DNA from: Microbacterium paraoxydans
Lineage (GTDB): Bacteria; Actinomycetota; Actinomycetes; Actinomycetales; Microbacteriaceae
DNA: 64,000 bases
Assembly: GCF_020524545.1 (NCBI RefSeq)
Contig: NZ_JAIVLG010000004.1
Coordinates: 248,001 to 312,000 of the forward strand
Reading direction: 5' to 3'
Positions 18,649 through 27,299 of the stretch are shown here, one piece after another. Numbering within the stretch: the stretch's first letter is position 1; each line of letters starts with the position of its first letter. The notes below the pieces were generated by a model, which was not told the DNA's origin, did no database searches, and saw nothing but the letters and a program-made list of their open reading frames with translations. The translations under genes were made by a program, and so were the position numbers.

Positions 18649-19779
18649 TCAGTCTCGAGCGGCGATCGGACGCTTCAGGCGCAGCACGACGACCGTGTAG
18701 GTCGCGGCCGAGAGCGAGGCCAGGACCATGTGGATACCCACCAGCAGCGGGGGGAGTCCTTCCCGGGCCTGCCACACGCCGACGACGACCTGCACGAGGA
18801 TCGCGAGGACCAGCACGAGCAGCCAGCGCCGAGGTTCCAGGCGGAGAGCCCAGGCGGTGATCGTCAGGAACAGCACCAGGCCGGCGAGGATGTACCCCGG
18901 CCAGGAGTGCACGTGCGCGAGGATCGTCGCGTCGAAGCCATGGCGCAGCACGTCGGCGTCACCGGAGTGCGGGCCGGACCCCGTCGTCAGTACCCCGAAC
19001 AGGATCGTCACGGCGAGGACGAGGCCGGTCACGTGGGTGACCATGGCGTACCACAGGGGCACCGCGCGTTCGCGAGGACCGGGAGCGGTCTTCAGACGCA
19101 CGAGGAAGGCGGCTGTGACGCAGACCAGCAACAGCGATGACGTGTAGTGGAAACCGACGATGAAGGGGTTGAGTCCCGTGAGGACGGTGATGCCGCCGAC
19201 GAGGGCCTGCGCCACGACGCCGGCCAGGACGATCCATGCCAGAGCGACGAGATCGCGTCGTGCGGCGGTCGTGCGCACCGAGGAGACCGCGGCCGCGATG
19301 ATCGCGAGGAGGAGGACGCCCGTGGCGAAGGGGAAAGCGAGCAGAGCCTGTCCCGCTCCGGCCACGCCGTAGAAGACGGTCACGAGGAAGTAGGCGAGAA
19401 CGGCTCCCACGATGCCGCCGACGGCGAACCACAGCGCCCTGACCAGCCCGCGCTTCCCGCTGTACCGATGCAGGACCAGGAGCACGACGACGAGGGCGAT
19501 GATCCCGACGACGCCGGTCATCAGGCGGTTGCCGAATTCGATGATCCCGTGGATGCCCTGGACTTCGAGGATCGGGACGAGGGAGTCCGGGGTGCACAAC
19601 GGCCAATCCGAGCACCCGAGTCCCGAGCCGGTGAGGCGCACCGCCCCGCCGGTGCCGATGATGATCGTCTCGCTGAGGAACGACAACCACGCGAAGACCG
19701 TCAACGCACGGCCCCACAGCGCTGAACGCGGCGGCGCCGTGTCCGTCGTCGGGGAGGCGGGGATCATCGTCTCGGGCAT
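18649..19779 (-). CDS. ctaA: Heme A synthase
   Basis: Membrane enzyme (COX15/CtaA family) that oxidises the C8 methyl of heme O to make heme A. The 376-residue protein has eight predicted membrane segments in two similar four-helix halves. The first half has GTGGAVRLTGSGLGCSDWP and the heme-ligand region HGIIEFGNRL. The extracellular loop has the Cys pair of CSDWPLC. The second half has the His residues in AHVHSWPGY and GIHMVLASL. ATG 19779 has GGAGGA four bases upstream. It is divergent from the suf operon. Confidence 0.93.
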   Translation of the reverse strand: MPETMIPASPTTDTAPPRSALWGRALTVFAWLSFLSETIIIGTGGAVRLTGSGLGCSDWPLCTPDSLVPILEVQGIHGIIEFGNRLMTGVVGIIALVVVLLVLHRYSGKRGLVRALWFAVGGIVGAVLAYFLVTVFYGVAGAGQALLAFPFATGVLLLAIIAAAVSSVRTTAARRDLVALAWIVLAGVVAQALVGGITVLTGLNPFIVGFHYTSSLLLVCVTAAFLVRLKTAPGPRERAVPLWYAMVTHVTGLVLAVTILFGVLTTGSGPHSGDADVLRHGFDATILAHVHSWPGYILAGLVLFLTITAWALRLEPRRWLLVLVLAILVQVVVGVWQAREGLPPLLVGIHMVLASLSAATYTVVVLRLKRPIAARD

Positions 19780-20012
19780 AAGTCCTCCGGACCGCGCGCG
19801 ACGCGGCGGGCATGGCCCGTCTGTCAGGCGGAACCTGTAGAATCGGATTGTTGCGATGAGCGCTGACCGCGCTGAAGCATCGTCAACAGTTTAGGCGCGA
19901 TGGAAGCGCCGGTGATGAGGGCCCACCAACGGCACCCGCTCCCGCAGACTCGACGGGGATCAGGTGTGCCGGGGCGGATGACACCGTTTGGGACCTGTGA
20001 GGAGAGTGTTGG
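19780..20012. other. Divergent control region between ctaA and sufB
   Basis: 233 bases without a gene. It holds TAGAAT at 19838-19843 on the plus strand, a possible -10 for sufB with a leader of about 160 bases, and a GAGGAG ribosome binding site eight bases before the sufB ATG. I see no SufR-type palindrome, no clear riboswitch and no terminator. Confidence 0.4.
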
Positions 20013-21431
20013 ATGTCGGATGTACTGATCGACCGCCCGGAGCTTGACGGTCTGGGGGTGTACGAGTTCGGCTGGCACGATGAGGACGCTGCGGGTGCCG
20101 TCGCCAAACGCGGTATCTCGGAAGATGTCGTCCGGGGCATCTCGGCTCTCAAGAACGAACCCGAGTGGATGCTGAAGACCCGACTCAAGGGCTATCAGCT
20201 CTTCGGGCGCAAGCCGATGCCGACGTGGGGTGCAGACCTCAGCGAGATCGACTTCGACAACATCAAGTACTTCGTCCGCTCCACGGAGAAGCAGGCGCAG
20301 TCCTGGGAAGACCTTCCGGCGGAGATCCGCGACACCTACGAGAAGCTCGGCATCCCCGAGGCCGAGCGTCAGCGCCTGGTCGCCGGTGTCGCCGCTCAGT
20401 ACGAGTCCGAGGTCGTGTACCACCAGATCCGCGAGGACCTGGAGCAGCAGGGCGTGATCTTCATGGACACCGACACGGCTCTGCGTGAGCACCCGGAGTT
20501 CTTCGAGGAGTACTTCGGGACCGTCATCCCCGCGGGTGACAACAAGTTCGCCGCGCTGAATACGGCCGTGTGGTCGGGCGGTTCCTTCGTCTACGTCCCC
20601 AAGGGCGTGCACGTCGAGATCCCGCTGCAGGCGTACTTCCGGATCAACACCGAGAACATGGGCCAGTTCGAGCGGACCCTGATCATCGCCGACGAGGGCA
20701 GCTACGTCCACTACATCGAGGGCTGCACGGCCCCGATCTACAAGTCGGACTCCCTGCACTCGGCCGTCGTCGAGATCATCGTCAAGAAGAACGCCCGCGT
20801 GCGGTACACGACGATCCAGAACTGGTCGAACAACGTCTACAACCTGGTCACCAAGCGCGCCGTGGCGCACGAGGGCGCGACCATGGAGTGGGTCGACGGC
20901 AACATCGGCTCCAAGGTGACGATGAAGTACCCGTCGATCTACCTGATGGGCGAGCACGCCAAGGGGGAGACGCTCTCGGTCGCCTTCGCCGGCCCTGGCC
21001 AGCACCAGGACGCGGGCGCGAAGATGATCCACATGGCGCCGTACACGCAGTCGTCGATCGTCTCGAAGTCGATCGCGCGCGGCGGTGGCCGTGCGGGGTA
21101 TCGCGGCGAGGTTCGCGTGGACGCCGCGGCGCACCATTCGGCGAACACCGTGCGTTGTGACGCCCTGCTCGTCGACACCAAGTCGCGCTCCGATACCTAC
21201 CCGGCGATCGACATCCGTGTCGATGACGTGCAGCTCGGCCACGAGGCCACGGTCTCGAAGGTGAGCGAGGAGCAGCTGTTCTATCTGCAGTCTCGTGGAA
21301 TGCCCGAGGACGAGGCGATGGCGATGATCGTGCGCGGCTTCATCGAGCCGATCGCGCGCGAGCTGCCCATGGAATACGCGATGGAACTGAACAAGCTCAT
21401 CGAGATGGGCATGGAAGGATCGGTCGGCTAG
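20013..21431 (+). CDS. sufB: Fe-S cluster assembly protein SufB
   Basis: Scaffold subunit of the SufBCD complex on which Fe-S clusters are built. The 472-residue chain shows the family blocks around [43 protein letters not shown] and the C-terminal core with the conserved Cys in [11 protein letters not shown]. Length and motifs are complete. It opens the operon sufB-sufD-Rieske-sufC-sufT. GAGGAG lies eight bases before ATG 20013. The stop overlaps the GTG start of sufD by one base. Confidence 0.97.
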   Translation: MSDVLIDRPELDGLGVYEFGWHDEDAAGAVAKRGISEDVVRGISALKNEPEWMLKTRLKGYQLFGRKPMPTWGADLSEIDFDNIKYFVRSTEKQAQSWEDLPAEIRDTYEKLGIPEAERQRLVAGVAAQYESEVVYHQIREDLEQQGVIFMDTDTALREHPEFFEEYFGTVIPAGDNKFAALNTAVWSGGSFVYVPKGVHVEIPLQAYFRINTENMGQFERTLIIADEGSYVHYIEGCTAPIYKSDSLHSAVVEIIVKKNARVRYTTIQNWSNNVYNLVTKRAVAHEGATMEWVDGNIGSKVTMKYPSIYLMGEHAKGETLSVAFAGPGQHQDAGAKMIHMAPYTQSSIVSKSIARGGGRAGYRGEVRVDAAAHHSANTVRCDALLVDTKSRSDTYPAIDIRVDDVQLGHEATVSKVSEEQLFYLQSRGMPEDEAMAMIVRGFIEPIARELPMEYAMELNKLIEMGMEGSVG

Positions 21432-22636
21432 TGACCGCCGCTACGACAGCGCCTACCGAGGCGCAGCACACGAACGCGCACATCGACCCCGCGGCCCACG
21501 TCGCCGAAGCAGGATTCGTCCCGGTGCAGACCCGCTCGGAGCGGCCGCACTCGTTCGAGCCGTCCGACTTCGGTGCCCCCACCGGGCGCGAGGTCAACTG
21601 GAAGCACACCCCGATCGCGCAGCTCAATCCGCTGTTCGAGGTCGCATCGCCGAACGACGGCGTCAGCTACTCGTACAGCGCAGGGGAGCAGTACATCTCC
21701 GCGCCGCTCGCCATCGGCGTCGCGCCCCGTGGGGAGGTCTTCCTCGCGGAGGACATCGCGGCCGCCGTCGCGTGGCAGGGCAGCTCTGAGGCCCTGCACG
21801 TGCGCATCCCGCGTGAAGAAGAAGTCGCGGAGCCGGTCTTCATCGCCATCACCGGTCTGGGTGCCGAGCGTCGGGCCGATGCGCACATCGTCATCGAAGC
21901 ACTCGAACACAGCTCGGCGACGGTCGTCCTCCAGCACACCGGCTCAGCGAAGTTCGCCCAGAACGTCGAGATCATCGTCCGCGACGGGGCGAAGCTCACC
22001 GTCATCAGCCTGCAGCAGTGGGCCGATGACGCCGTGCACGCCGCCGCGCACCAGGCCAGGGTGGGCGCGGATGCGACCCTCAAGCACTTCGTGGTCAGCT
22101 TCGGCGGCGGCGTCGTGCGGGTCAACCCGAGCGTCGAACTCGCCGGGGCCGGCTCCGAGGGCTACCTCTACGGCCTCTCGTACGCGGACGCCGGGCAGCA
22201 CCTGGAGAGCCAGGTGTACTTGCACCACAAGGGACCGCACACCAAGGGCGACGTCCTCTACAAGGGGGCGCTGCAGGGCGAGAGCGCCCACAGCGTCTGG
22301 ATCGGCGACGTGCTGATCGGCGCGGACGCCACCGGCACCGACTCCTATGAGGCGAACCGCAACCTGGTGCTGACCGAGGGCGCGCGTGCCGACTCGATCC
22401 CGAACCTCGAGATCGAGACCGGCGACATCGTCGGCGCCGGTCACGCCAGCGCCACCGGTCGTTTCGACGACGAGCAGCTGTTCTACCTCCAGGCCCGCGG
22501 TATCACAGAGGACGAAGCGCGACGACTCGTCGTGCTCGGCTTCCTCACCGATATCGTGCAGCGCCTCGGCATCCCCGCTCTCGAGGCCGAGCTGCTGGCG
22601 GCGATCGAAGCGGAGCTCGCCGAGGTGAGCGCATGA
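21431..22636 (+). CDS. sufD: Fe-S cluster assembly protein SufD
   Basis: Partner of SufB in the SufBCD scaffold. The 401-residue protein has the shared SufB/SufD beta-helix core. Its recognisable end includes the EQLFYLQARGITEDEARRL segment, also present in SufB as [17 protein letters not shown] conserved His lies in HLESQVYLHHKGPHT. The GTG start at 21431 overlaps the sufB stop by one base, and the stop overlaps the next ATG as ATGA, so all three are probably translated in turn. Confidence 0.95.
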   Translation: MTAATTAPTEAQHTNAHIDPAAHVAEAGFVPVQTRSERPHSFEPSDFGAPTGREVNWKHTPIAQLNPLFEVASPNDGVSYSYSAGEQYISAPLAIGVAPRGEVFLAEDIAAAVAWQGSSEALHVRIPREEEVAEPVFIAITGLGAERRADAHIVIEALEHSSATVVLQHTGSAKFAQNVEIIVRDGAKLTVISLQQWADDAVHAAAHQARVGADATLKHFVVSFGGGVVRVNPSVELAGAGSEGYLYGLSYADAGQHLESQVYLHHKGPHTKGDVLYKGALQGESAHSVWIGDVLIGADATGTDSYEANRNLVLTEGARADSIPNLEIETGDIVGAGHASATGRFDDEQLFYLQARGITEDEARRLVVLGFLTDIVQRLGIPALEAELLAAIEAELAEVSA

Positions 22637-22959
22637 CCGCCGAACGCGTCTGCGGCGTCGCCGACCTCGAACAGGACACGCCTCTGCGCGTCGAGCCCAG
22701 CGGTGTTCCCATCACCGTGATCAAGGACGGCGACGGCGTCATCCACGCCATCGGCGACACCTGCACCCATGGCGACATCTCGCTGTCCGAGGGCTTCGTC
22801 GAGGGGGACACCGTGGAGTGCTGGGCGCACGGCTCGGCATTCTCGCTGCTCACCGGCAAGCCCCAGAATCTCCCCGCATATGAGCCCGTCCCGGTCTACG
22901 TCGTCGAGATCGACGGCGACGACGTGCTCATCGATCCGACTGTGATTAAGGAAGTCTGA
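22633..22959 (+). CDS. Rieske [2Fe-2S] ferredoxin-type protein
   Basis: A 108-residue soluble Rieske domain with both cluster-binding motifs: Cys-x-His in CTHGD (about residues 48-50) and Cys-x2-His in CWAHGS (about 68-71). It resembles the ferredoxin subunit of non-heme dioxygenases, but no oxygenase is nearby. Its position inside the suf operon, overlapping sufD by four bases, suggests an electron-transfer role in or near Fe-S assembly. That role is inferred from context. Such an insertion is seen in other actinobacterial suf operons. Confidence 0.9.
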   Translation: MTAERVCGVADLEQDTPLRVEPSGVPITVIKDGDGVIHAIGDTCTHGDISLSEGFVEGDTVECWAHGSAFSLLTGKPQNLPAYEPVPVYVVEIDGDDVLIDPTVIKEV

Positions 22960-22962
22960 AGA

Positions 22963-23733
22963 ATGTCTGTTCTCGAGATCCGCGACCTGCACGTGACGGT
23001 CGAGACCGAGGCGGGGACCACCCCGATCCTCAACGGAATCAACCTCACCATGAACACCGGTGAGACGCACGCCATCATGGGCCCCAACGGCTCCGGCAAG
23101 TCGACCCTGGCCTACACGATCGCAGGTCACCCGAAGTACACCGTGACCTCCGGCTCGATCACCTTCGACGGCCAGGACGTACTGGAGATGAGCGTCGACG
23201 AGCGCGCTCGCGCGGGGCTCTTCCTCGCCATGCAGTACCCGGTCGAGATCCCCGGCGTCACGGTGACGAACTTCCTGCGCACCGCGAAGACCGCACTCGA
23301 CGGTGAAGCACCGGCGATCCGCGGCTGGACCAAGGACGTCAAGACGGCCATGTCGAACCTGCGCATGGACCCGAAGTTCGCGCAGCGCAACGTCAACGAG
23401 GGGTTCTCCGGCGGTGAGAAGAAGCGTCACGAGATCCTGCAGCTCGAGGTGCTCAAGCCGAAGTTCGCGGTTCTCGACGAGACGGACTCCGGCCTCGACG
23501 TCGACGCGCTGAAGATCGTCTCGGAGGGTGTCAACCGTGCGAAGGAGTCCACCGGGCTCGGCGTGCTGCTGATCACCCACTACACGCGCATCCTCCGCTA
23601 CATCCGTCCCGACTTCGTCCACGTGGTCGTCGCGGGCAAGATCGTGGAAGAGGGTGGCCCGGAGCTCGCCGACAGGCTGGAGAACGAGGGATACGACCGT
23701 TTCCTCGACCCGGCAGCCCCGATCGAGGCGTAG
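22963..23733 (+). CDS. sufC: Fe-S cluster assembly ATPase SufC
   Basis: ABC-type ATPase of the SufBCD complex. The 256-residue chain has Walker A GPNGSGKST (about 43-51), the SufC-specific signature region FSGGEKKRHEILQ, Walker B and D-loop in FAVLDETDSGLDVDALK, and an H-loop LLITHYTRIL. The ribosome binding site AAGGAAG lies about nine bases before ATG 22963. Its TAG stop is also the first half of a -10-like TAGGCT serving the next gene. Confidence 0.97.
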   Translation: MSVLEIRDLHVTVETEAGTTPILNGINLTMNTGETHAIMGPNGSGKSTLAYTIAGHPKYTVTSGSITFDGQDVLEMSVDERARAGLFLAMQYPVEIPGVTVTNFLRTAKTALDGEAPAIRGWTKDVKTAMSNLRMDPKFAQRNVNEGFSGGEKKRHEILQLEVLKPKFAVLDETDSGLDVDALKIVSEGVNRAKESTGLGVLLITHYTRILRYIRPDFVHVVVAGKIVEEGGPELADRLENEGYDRFLDPAAPIEA

Positions 23734-23736
23734 GCT
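23731..23736 (+). promoter_or_regulatory. -10 element TAGGCT for the sufT-like gene, overlapping the sufC stop
   Basis: TAGGCT with six bases to ATG 23743. The TAG is the sufC stop codon. It would allow the last suf gene to be made separately from the operon. Confidence 0.5.
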
Positions 23737-23742
23737 GATCGC

Positions 23743-24072
23743 ATGACAGCGACCCTCACGGACGAGAAGTACGATGCGGTCACCGAGGCTCTCAAAGACG
23801 TCATGGACCCCGAGCTCGGGATCAACGTCGTCGACCTCGGCCTCATCTACGACCTCGCGTGGGATGACGAGAACGATGCTCTCGTCATCCACATGACACT
23901 GACCAGTGCCGGTTGCCCACTCACCGATGTCCTCGAGGACCAGACCGCCCAGGCTCTGGACAGCGTCGTCGATCGCTTCCGCATCAACTGGGTCTGGATG
24001 CCGCCGTGGGGTCCGGAGCGGATCACGGATGATGGGCGCGACATGATGCGCGCTCTCGGCTTCGCGATCTGA
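23743..24072 (+). CDS. DUF59/MIP18-type Fe-S assembly factor (SufT-like)
   Basis: A 109-residue protein of the MIP18 (DUF59) family, which helps mature Fe-S proteins. It shows the family core DPELGINVVDLGLIYD (about 22-37), a conserved Cys in LTSAGCPLTD (about 61) and the WMPPWGPERIT segment near the end. It closes the suf operon. No cysteine desulfurase, SufU or SufE gene lies in the cluster, so sulfur must come from enzymes encoded elsewhere. Confidence 0.88.
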   Translation: MTATLTDEKYDAVTEALKDVMDPELGINVVDLGLIYDLAWDDENDALVIHMTLTSAGCPLTDVLEDQTAQALDSVVDRFRINWVWMPPWGPERITDDGRDMMRALGFAI

Positions 24073-24160
24073 TCTTCTCGGAGCGTCGTCGGTGGGCGGC
24101 ATCGATGCGCACCGATTCGGACGACACCGCGATGGCGAGTGTCGAATCTCGGGAGAACGA

Positions 24161-25315
24161 ATGCTTCAGGTGAAGGCACTGCCTCTGGCCGAGCTCCGTG
24201 AGCGCAGCAGCGAGAAGTGGCGCGAGTACCCGGCTGACGTGCTTCCGCTGTTCGTCGCCGAGACCGACTTCCCGCTCGCCCCCGCGGTGTCCGCTGCGCT
24301 GCAGCGCGCGGTAGAGACCGGCGACACGGGCTATGTGGCTTCCCGGACCCCCCTCGCCGAGTCGTTCGCCGCGTTCGCCGCGCGACGATACGGGTGGTCC
24401 CCGGATCCCGCTCGCATGCGCAGTACCGCGGATGTCAGCATGGGGATCGTCGAGATCCTGCGTCGCGTGACGCAGCCCGGCGAGCGCGTCATCGTGACCC
24501 CGCCCGTCTATCCGCCCTTCTACGACCTGGTCGCCGAGTCCGGCGCCGAGGTGGAGAGGGTGCCGCTGCGCGACACGGGACTCGGATGGGAGCTCGACCT
24601 CGACGGGATCCGTGGTGCGTTCGAAGACGGTGCGACGGCGATCCTCCTGTGCAATCCGCACAACCCGACCGGTACCGTGCATGCTCGGGATAGCCTGGCA
24701 GCCCTCGCGGAGCTGGCCGACGAATTCGACGCCGCGGTCATCTCGGACGAGATCCATGCGCCGCTCGCTCAACCCGGCGCAGGTTTCACCCCGTTCCTGG
24801 CGGTGAGCGACGCCGCTCGGCGGGTCGGATACGCGGTGGTCAGCGCGAGCAAGGCGTTCAACCTGGCGGGGCTCAAGTGCGCGCTGATGGTCACGGCGGA
24901 CGATGCAACGAGCGCGATCGTCCGGGGCCTTCCGGTCGAGGTGGAGTGGCGCACGGGGCAGTTCGGTCTCCTGGCGGCCGTCGCTGCGTTCTCGGAACCG
25001 AGCGACGAGTGGCTCGACGGTCTGCTGCGTACCCTGGACGAGAATCGCGTCCTCCTGGAAGACCTGCTCGCCTCGCATCTACCCGGCGCGCGCTATCGCC
25101 TACCCGACGCGGGATATCTCGCCTGGATCGACCTCTCCGCGCTGGGGTGGGGGGAGAACCCTGCACGCCGCATCCTGAGGGACGCAAAGGTCGCGTTGCA
25201 CTACGGCCCCGCGTTCGGGATCGAAGGCGCCGGGCACGTGCGGCTGAACTTCGGCACGAGTCCGGAGATCCTCACCGAAGCCGTCGAGCGTATCGCTGCG
25301 CTCGACGCTCGGTGA
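24161..25315 (+). CDS. PatB/MalY-type PLP C-S lyase (aminotransferase class I/II)
   Basis: A 384-residue PLP enzyme. Family features are LPLFVAETDFPLAP near the N-terminus, the PLP-contact segments CNPHNPTG and ISDEIHAPL, the Schiff-base lysine in SASKAFNLAGLK, and LNFGTSPEIL near the end. Members cleave the C-S bond of cystathionine or cysteine conjugates, giving pyruvate and ammonia; a regulatory role as in MalY is also known. ATG 24161 is preceded by GGGAG six bases upstream. It stands alone after the suf operon. The sulfur chemistry may be linked to Fe-S assembly, but that is speculation. Confidence 0.85.
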   Translation: MLQVKALPLAELRERSSEKWREYPADVLPLFVAETDFPLAPAVSAALQRAVETGDTGYVASRTPLAESFAAFAARRYGWSPDPARMRSTADVSMGIVEILRRVTQPGERVIVTPPVYPPFYDLVAESGAEVERVPLRDTGLGWELDLDGIRGAFEDGATAILLCNPHNPTGTVHARDSLAALAELADEFDAAVISDEIHAPLAQPGAGFTPFLAVSDAARRVGYAVVSASKAFNLAGLKCALMVTADDATSAIVRGLPVEVEWRTGQFGLLAAVAAFSEPSDEWLDGLLRTLDENRVLLEDLLASHLPGARYRLPDAGYLAWIDLSALGWGENPARRILRDAKVALHYGPAFGIEGAGHVRLNFGTSPEILTEAVERIAALDAR

Positions 25316-25345
25316 AGACACCGGAGCAATGCCGAGCAGCCGGCG

Positions 25346-25930
25346 TCAGCCCCGGCGAGGTACCGGTGTCGGCTGTGCGCGGAGCTCACCGGCGAGGGCG
25401 AGGACGCCGAGGTCGAAGACTCGATCGAGGCCGGCTGTGACATCCGGGTCTGCAGCGGGGAGCAGGACTCCGTGACTGTCGGCGTGCATTCTCTGCTGCA
25501 CGAGCGTGGCGTGTCCGAGCACGAAGTGCAGGAGCGCGGCGCCGCGCTCCTCGGCATCGATCGCACCCTGAGCGCGCAACGCCTGCGTCAGCGCGGACTG
25601 CGCGTGCGATGAGCCGAGTTTCAGGGCGTACGTGCTGAGCACAAGCTCCGCGCCGTCACGATAGGCGAACAACGCGTCCCGGATGCCGCGGGCGGTCGCC
25701 AGAACCTCGGTTCCTTCGAGGGGGATCGCCGCGGTGATGCGGTCGGCGAGCTCGGCGAGCAGTTCCTGTTTGCTCGCGAAGTGCCAATAGAGCGCGCTCG
25801 GCTGGACCTCGAGCCGAGCGGCGATGCGTCTCATCGAGAGGTCGGCGAGACCGACTTCGTCCAAGAGTGCGAGAGCGCTGCGGGCGACGCCGTCTCGATC
25901 ATGTCGTGCCGAAGTGGGCTCGGGGCTCAT
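25346..25930 (-). CDS. bioQ: TetR-family repressor, BioQ-like
   Basis: A 194-residue TetR regulator. The N-terminal helix-turn-helix is clear: ALALLDEVGLADLSMRRIA, then RLEVQPSALYWHFASKQELL. The C-terminal ligand domain is all helical. ATG 25930 is fixed by a consensus TATAAT six bases upstream. The divergent transporter pair is of the BioM/BioN type, and the gap holds two copies of TGAAC-N3-GTTCA. That closely resembles the operator reported for BioQ, the TetR-type biotin regulator of corynebacteria. Identity as BioQ rests on this operator and the neighbours. Confidence 0.7.
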   Translation of the reverse strand: MSPEPTSARHDRDGVARSALALLDEVGLADLSMRRIAARLEVQPSALYWHFASKQELLAELADRITAAIPLEGTEVLATARGIRDALFAYRDGAELVLSTYALKLGSSHAQSALTQALRAQGAIDAEERGAALLHFVLGHATLVQQRMHADSHGVLLPAADPDVTAGLDRVFDLGVLALAGELRAQPTPVPRRG

Positions 25931-25936
25931 ACGCCC

Positions 25937-25942
25937 ATTATA
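25937..25942 (-). promoter_or_regulatory. -10 element TATAAT of the bioQ-like gene (leaderless)
   Basis: A perfect TATAAT with six bases to ATG 25930. The first operator copy begins two bases further upstream, so a bound repressor would block polymerase and the gene should repress itself. Confidence 0.75.
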
Positions 25943-25943
25943 G

Positions 25944-25971
25944 TGAACGATGTTCAGGTGAACACTGTTCA
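25944..25971. promoter_or_regulatory. Tandem BioQ-like operators
   Basis: Two perfect palindromes, TGAACGATGTTCA (25944-25956) and TGAACACTGTTCA (25959-25971), with centres 15 bases apart. Both fit TGAAC-N3-GTTCA. They lie between the divergent regulator and transporter genes and can control both. Confidence 0.75.
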
Positions 25972-26007
25972 GGTTTTCGGTGCGCGGCAACGGAGGAAAC
26001 GACGACG

Positions 26008-26706
26008 ATGGCAGGACTCCCGAAGGTCGCGCGGCGAGTGATCACGATCGATCGCGTGTCGGTGGAGTTCGGCGGTCGTTCCGTGCTCGACGACGTCACG
26101 CTGGAGCTGAGTGCGCCGACCATCGCCGTGATCGGTGCGAACGGGTCGGGAAAGTCGACCTTCGCGCGGCTGTTGAACGGGCTGGTGGCACCGAGCCGCG
26201 GTCACGTGTCGGTGCACGGCGTCGATCCGCGGCGGGAACGCGGGGCAGTCCGCAGGCGCGTGGGGTTCGTCTTCACCAACCCCGACGCGCAGATCCTCAT
26301 GCCGACGCCGGCAGAGGATCTCGCGCTCTCGCTGCGGGGGCGTCCGAAAGCCGAGGTGGACGCACTCGTGAGTGCCGTGCTCGATGCACATGGCCTCGCG
26401 ACGCACGCGGATGTCCCGGCGTCTGGTCTTTCCGGCGGACAGAAGCAGATGCTCGCGCTCGCTTCCGTGCTCATCACCGACCCCGACCTGATCGTGGCGG
26501 ATGAGCCGACGACCCTCCTCGACCTGCGCAACGCGCGCCGCATCGGCGATCTCCTGCTCGCGCAGCCGTCCCAAGTGGTGGTCGTGACGCACGATCTAGA
26601 GCTGGCCGCTCGCTGTGAGAGCGTCGTGCTGTTCGAGGAGGGGCGGGTCGGTGCCGTCGGCGAGCCCGCGACGGTGATCGAGACCTACCGTCGGGCGTGC
26701 GCATGA
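26008..26706 (+). CDS. bioM: ECF transporter ATPase, BioM type
   Basis: A 232-residue ABC ATPase. Walker A is GANGSGKST (about 37-45), the signature is LSGGQKQM, Walker B is LIVADEPTTLLD and the H-loop is VVVTHDLELA. Its Q-loop segment VGFVFTNPDAQI is typical of cobalt- and vitamin-type ECF ATPases. It overlaps the EcfT-type gene by four bases. The BioQ-like operator upstream points to biotin as substrate. The start ATG 26008 has GGAGG about 11 bases upstream. The usual third component, BioY, is not in this window. Confidence 0.75.
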   Translation: MAGLPKVARRVITIDRVSVEFGGRSVLDDVTLELSAPTIAVIGANGSGKSTFARLLNGLVAPSRGHVSVHGVDPRRERGAVRRRVGFVFTNPDAQILMPTPAEDLALSLRGRPKAEVDALVSAVLDAHGLATHADVPASGLSGGQKQMLALASVLITDPDLIVADEPTTLLDLRNARRIGDLLLAQPSQVVVVTHDLELAARCESVVLFEEGRVGAVGEPATVIETYRRACA

Positions 26707-27296
26707 TCGCACTGTGCATTCCCGGAGACGGGTTCCTCCATCGGGCTCCCGTCACGTTAAAGCTGGCTGTTCTGGCGCTCGGATCCCTCGTCCTGTCGCT
26801 GTACCCGCATGACCCGCTCAGCATCGCCGTATCTCTGACCCTCGTGGTCGCGCTGTACCCCCTCGGTGGTCTCCCGCTTCGGATTCCGCTCCTCGAGGTC
26901 TGGCGTCTGCGCTGGATCATCGTCGTGTTGGGCATCGCGCTCGCGGTCTTCGTCTCGCCCGCTGCCGCATGGGTCAACACGGGGCGAGTCGTGGCCGTTC
27001 TTCTCCTCGCGAGTCTCTTGACGCTCACGACGCGGGCGTCCGATCTTCTCGCGGTGCTCCGTCGTCTGCTCCGGCCACTCCACCGCTTCGGGGTGGATCC
27101 TGACGCGGAGGCACTCAGCGTCTCACTCACCCTCACGACGATCCCGGTGATCGCCGGATTCCTCCAGCGGCTCCGGGAGGCGGAGCGTGCGCGTGGAGTG
27201 CGGCTGGGTGTGCGCGCCGTCGTCCCCCTGCTCGTGCTGGCGCTGCAGCACGCGGACGAGGTGGGCGACGCGCTGACTGCACGGGGCATCGGCTGA
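26703..27296 (+). CDS. bioN: ECF transporter transmembrane protein, BioN/EcfT type
   Basis: A 197-residue membrane coupling protein with about five hydrophobic segments. The two short Ala-Arg-Gly coupling motifs that contact the ATPases are visible near the C-terminus: EAERARGVRLG and a second variant TARGIG. Together with BioM it forms the energy-coupling module; a substrate-binding S protein must be supplied from elsewhere. ATG 26703 overlaps the bioM stop as ATGA. The stop lies three bases from the stop of the convergent acyltransferase gene. Confidence 0.75.
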   Translation: MIALCIPGDGFLHRAPVTLKLAVLALGSLVLSLYPHDPLSIAVSLTLVVALYPLGGLPLRIPLLEVWRLRWIIVVLGIALAVFVSPAAAWVNTGRVVAVLLLASLLTLTTRASDLLAVLRRLLRPLHRFGVDPDAEALSVSLTLTTIPVIAGFLQRLREAERARGVRLGVRAVVPLLVLALQHADEVGDALTARGIG

Positions 27297-27299
27297 GCT

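Noticed and set aside
19824..21242. Long minus-strand frame opposite sufB
   Set aside because: No motif, Arg/Val/Asp rich, and sufB is complete and conserved on the plus strand.
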